Below are positions 6,545 to 7,926 of a DNA stretch of 7,926 nucleotides, in pieces. Origin of the DNA: JADLEX01 sp964586775 (lineage in GTDB: Bacteria; Lernaellota; Lernaellaia; JACKCT01). Within the stretch, counting starts at the first letter, position 1; each line of letters begins with the position of its first letter. The notes beneath the pieces were generated by a model. That model worked only from the letters and a program-made list of their open reading frames with translations. It had not been told where the DNA came from and made no database searches. The translations under genes and the position numbers were made by a program. The DNA lies in contig CAZPJD010000135.1 of assembly GCA_964586775.1 (NCBI GenBank), positions 1-7,926 of the forward strand. Direction: 5' to 3'.

Positions 6545-7839
6545 CCGGCGAAGGCGAATCGCGCGACGCCGCGCCCGCGCACGTGCGCTGGATCGCCCTC
6601 GCGGCCGCCGCGTTGCGCGAACCGCGCATGTTGTTCGTCGGCGCGCTCGGTTTTTCGTCGGGTCTTCCCTTCGGGTTCGTCGTCTTTACCGTGCCCGTGT
6701 GGCTGCGCACGCAGGGCGTGAGCCTGACCGAGATCGGCCTGCTCTCGCTCGCCACGCTGCCGTGGGGTTTCAAGTTCCTCTGGTCGCCGCTCGTCGATCG
6801 ATTCCGCCTCTTCGGTTCGCGGCGGCGCGGCTGGATCGCCGCGACGCAGATCGCCATCGCAGCCGCGCTTGCGGGCGTGGCGTCGATCGCGGGCGCGCCC
6901 GTTCCGCTCGTCGTCGGCGTGCTGGTGCTGGCGGTCGCCTTCCTCTCGGCGACGCAGGACATCGCCGTGGACGCCTACGCGGTCGAGACGTTGCGCCGCG
7001 AGGAATACGGCACCGGCAACGGCTGGCGTGCATCGACCTATCGCGCGGCCATGCTCGTCGCGGGCGGCATCGCGATCTCGGCGGCGCAGTTCGCGTCGTG
7101 GCCGGTCGTCTTCGCCGGGCTCGCTGCGGTGGCCGTCGCGCTGGCGGTCGCCACCGTTTTCGCGCCCGAGCCCGTCGTGGCCGACACGAGCGCGCCGACC
7201 TTTCACGACACGGTGATCGGGCCATTCCGCGACTTCCTCGCCACGCCGCGCGCGGGCGTCATCGCCGCGTTCATCTTTCTCTACAAGCTCACCGACGCGA
7301 CCGCCGGGCTCATGTTCCAGCCCATGCTCGTTGACCACGGCTTTCCCCTCGTCGAAATCGGGCTTGCGCAAAAGACCGTGGGCCTCGTCGCCGCGATGAT
7401 CGGCGCGATGGCGGGAGGCGTTTACGCGTCGGGGGCGGGCATCCGCGCGTCGCTGCTCGCGGGCGCGCTCGCGCAACCCATTTCGAATCTCGCGTACTTC
7501 GCCGTCGCGGTGTCGGGCTCGAGCCGCGCGGTGCTCTACGGCGCGGTCGCGGCCGAAAACATCTGCGGCGGCCTCGGCTCCGCGGCGCTCATGGCCTACA
7601 TGTCGTCGCTGTGCGGCACGCGCTACTGCGCCACGCAGTTCGCGCTGCTCACCAGCCTGTTCGGGCTCTCGCGCTCGCTGGCCGGGGCGATGGGCGGCGC
7701 GATGGCGGAGCGACTCGGCTACCCCGTGTTCTTTCTTTCCACCGTGGCGCTGGGACTGCCCGCCGTGCTGGCGTGGGCGATGCTGGGCGACTCGGCGAAC
7801 GGGCGCGTCAGCGGCGAAAGCGTTCCGCGAGGATCGTAG
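6541..7839 (+). CDS. AmpG-like MFS permease
   Basis: A 432-residue inner-membrane transporter with about 12 hydrophobic helices. AmpG/acetyl-CoA-transporter family motifs are clear: GFSSGLPFGF (37-46) in helix 1, TEIGLLSL followed by LPWGFKFLWSPLVDR (73-87), the basic loop RRRGW (94-98), and ATQDIAVDAYAVE (137-149) in helix 4. E. coli AmpG imports GlcNAc-anhydroMurNAc peptides for cell-wall recycling and, at 491 residues, carries two extra helices that this protein lacks. The substrate could therefore differ, and the gene symbol is withheld. The GTG start overlaps the macro-domain TGA as GTGA and has no clear ribosome binding site, so translation probably depends on coupling. An internal ATG at residue 30 is the alternative but would cut into the start of helix 1. 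The tail after residue 415 is polar, and its coding sequence overlaps the convergent glycosyltransferase gene. Confidence 0.9.
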   Translation: MTGEGESRDAAPAHVRWIALAAAALREPRMLFVGALGFSSGLPFGFVVFTVPVWLRTQGVSLTEIGLLSLATLPWGFKFLWSPLVDRFRLFGSRRRGWIAATQIAIAAALAGVASIAGAPVPLVVGVLVLAVAFLSATQDIAVDAYAVETLRREEYGTGNGWRASTYRAAMLVAGGIAISAAQFASWPVVFAGLAAVAVALAVATVFAPEPVVADTSAPTFHDTVIGPFRDFLATPRAGVIAAFIFLYKLTDATAGLMFQPMLVDHGFPLVEIGLAQKTVGLVAAMIGAMAGGVYASGAGIRASLLAGALAQPISNLAYFAVAVSGSSRAVLYGAVAAENICGGLGSAALMAYMSSLCGTRYCATQFALLTSLFGLSRSLAGAMGGAMAERLGYPVFFLSTVALGLPAVLAWAMLGDSANGRVSGESVPRGS

Positions 7840-7926
7840 CGAGGATGCGCAGGCCGTTGCGCACGCGGCGGAATCCCGTCGATCCCGCGCTGCGCGGGCG
7901 GCGCGTGACGGGGATCTCGACGATGC
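7808..7926 (-). CDS. C-terminal end of a family 2 glycosyltransferase (partial)
   Basis: Reading in from the right edge on the minus strand, 38 residues end at TGA (7810-7808). The segment IVEIPVTRRPRSAGSTGFRR matches the end of polyprenol-phosphate-mannose-synthase-like GT2 catalytic domains, where (V/I)xEhPVxHRPRxxGxS is conserved. It is followed by VRNGLRILATI and ends ERFRR. In this family the region lies just after the catalytic domain, so only a short tail remains and no large membrane module follows. The enzyme would transfer a sugar from a nucleotide donor to a lipid or polysaccharide acceptor. Its last 32 bases overlap the end of the permease gene in opposite orientation. The catalytic part is outside the window, so donor and acceptor cannot be judged. 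Confidence 0.72.
   Translation of the reverse strand, partial: IVEIPVTRRPRSAGSTGFRRVRNGLRILATILAERFRR

Noticed and set aside
6397..7476. 359-residue minus-strand frame under the permease
   Set aside because: It is a compositionally biased shadow (Arg, Asp, Glu, His) of the permease codons with no recognisable domain.

Overview
This is a GC-rich bacterial chromosomal segment with dense coding. Hand counts of single 60-base lines give about 62% GC in the sensor kinase, 55-62% in the middle cassette and 72% in the transporter. A soluble multi-PAS hybrid kinase with a PocR-type input domain, GTG and TTG starts, and overlapping start/stop codons fit a GC-rich deltaproteobacterial-type or related environmental bacterium. 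No marker gene fixes the taxon, so this assignment is weak.

Layout. At 1-149 is the basic 3' end of an unidentified gene (+). A 113-bp gap with a possible promoter leads to a 956-residue orphan hybrid histidine kinase (+, 263-3133): PocR sensor, three PAS domains, HisKA, HATPase and receiver. A 181-bp gap (3134-3314) separates it from a convergent two-gene cassette on the minus strand. The upstream gene of that cassette (4975-3785) encodes a 396-residue ABC/OLD-type AAA ATPase. The second gene (3788-3315) encodes a 157-residue protein of unrecognised family. The two are joined by a TTGA stop/start overlap.

A 249-252 bp divergent intergenic region, containing an imperfect inverted repeat, separates the cassette from a plus-strand operon: a nitrilase-superfamily hydrolase (5228-6013), a MacroD/YmdB-like macro-domain protein (6023-6544) and an AmpG-like MFS permease (6541-7839). 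These are spaced by 9 bp and then by a 4-base GTGA overlap. Entering from the right on the minus strand is the C-terminal end of a family 2 glycosyltransferase (7808-7926). Its last codons overlap the end of the permease gene tail to tail.

The least explained element is the minus-strand ATPase plus small-protein pair. It has lower GC than the downstream operon, a strong ribosome binding site and tight translational coupling. The small partner carries a D-x14-E-x-H pattern that could be a degenerate nuclease core. It resembles the general plan of two-gene ATPase/effector defence modules but matches none that I recognise. The nitrilase/macro-domain/permease operon is also an uncommon combination, and its joint role is not evident from the sequence.
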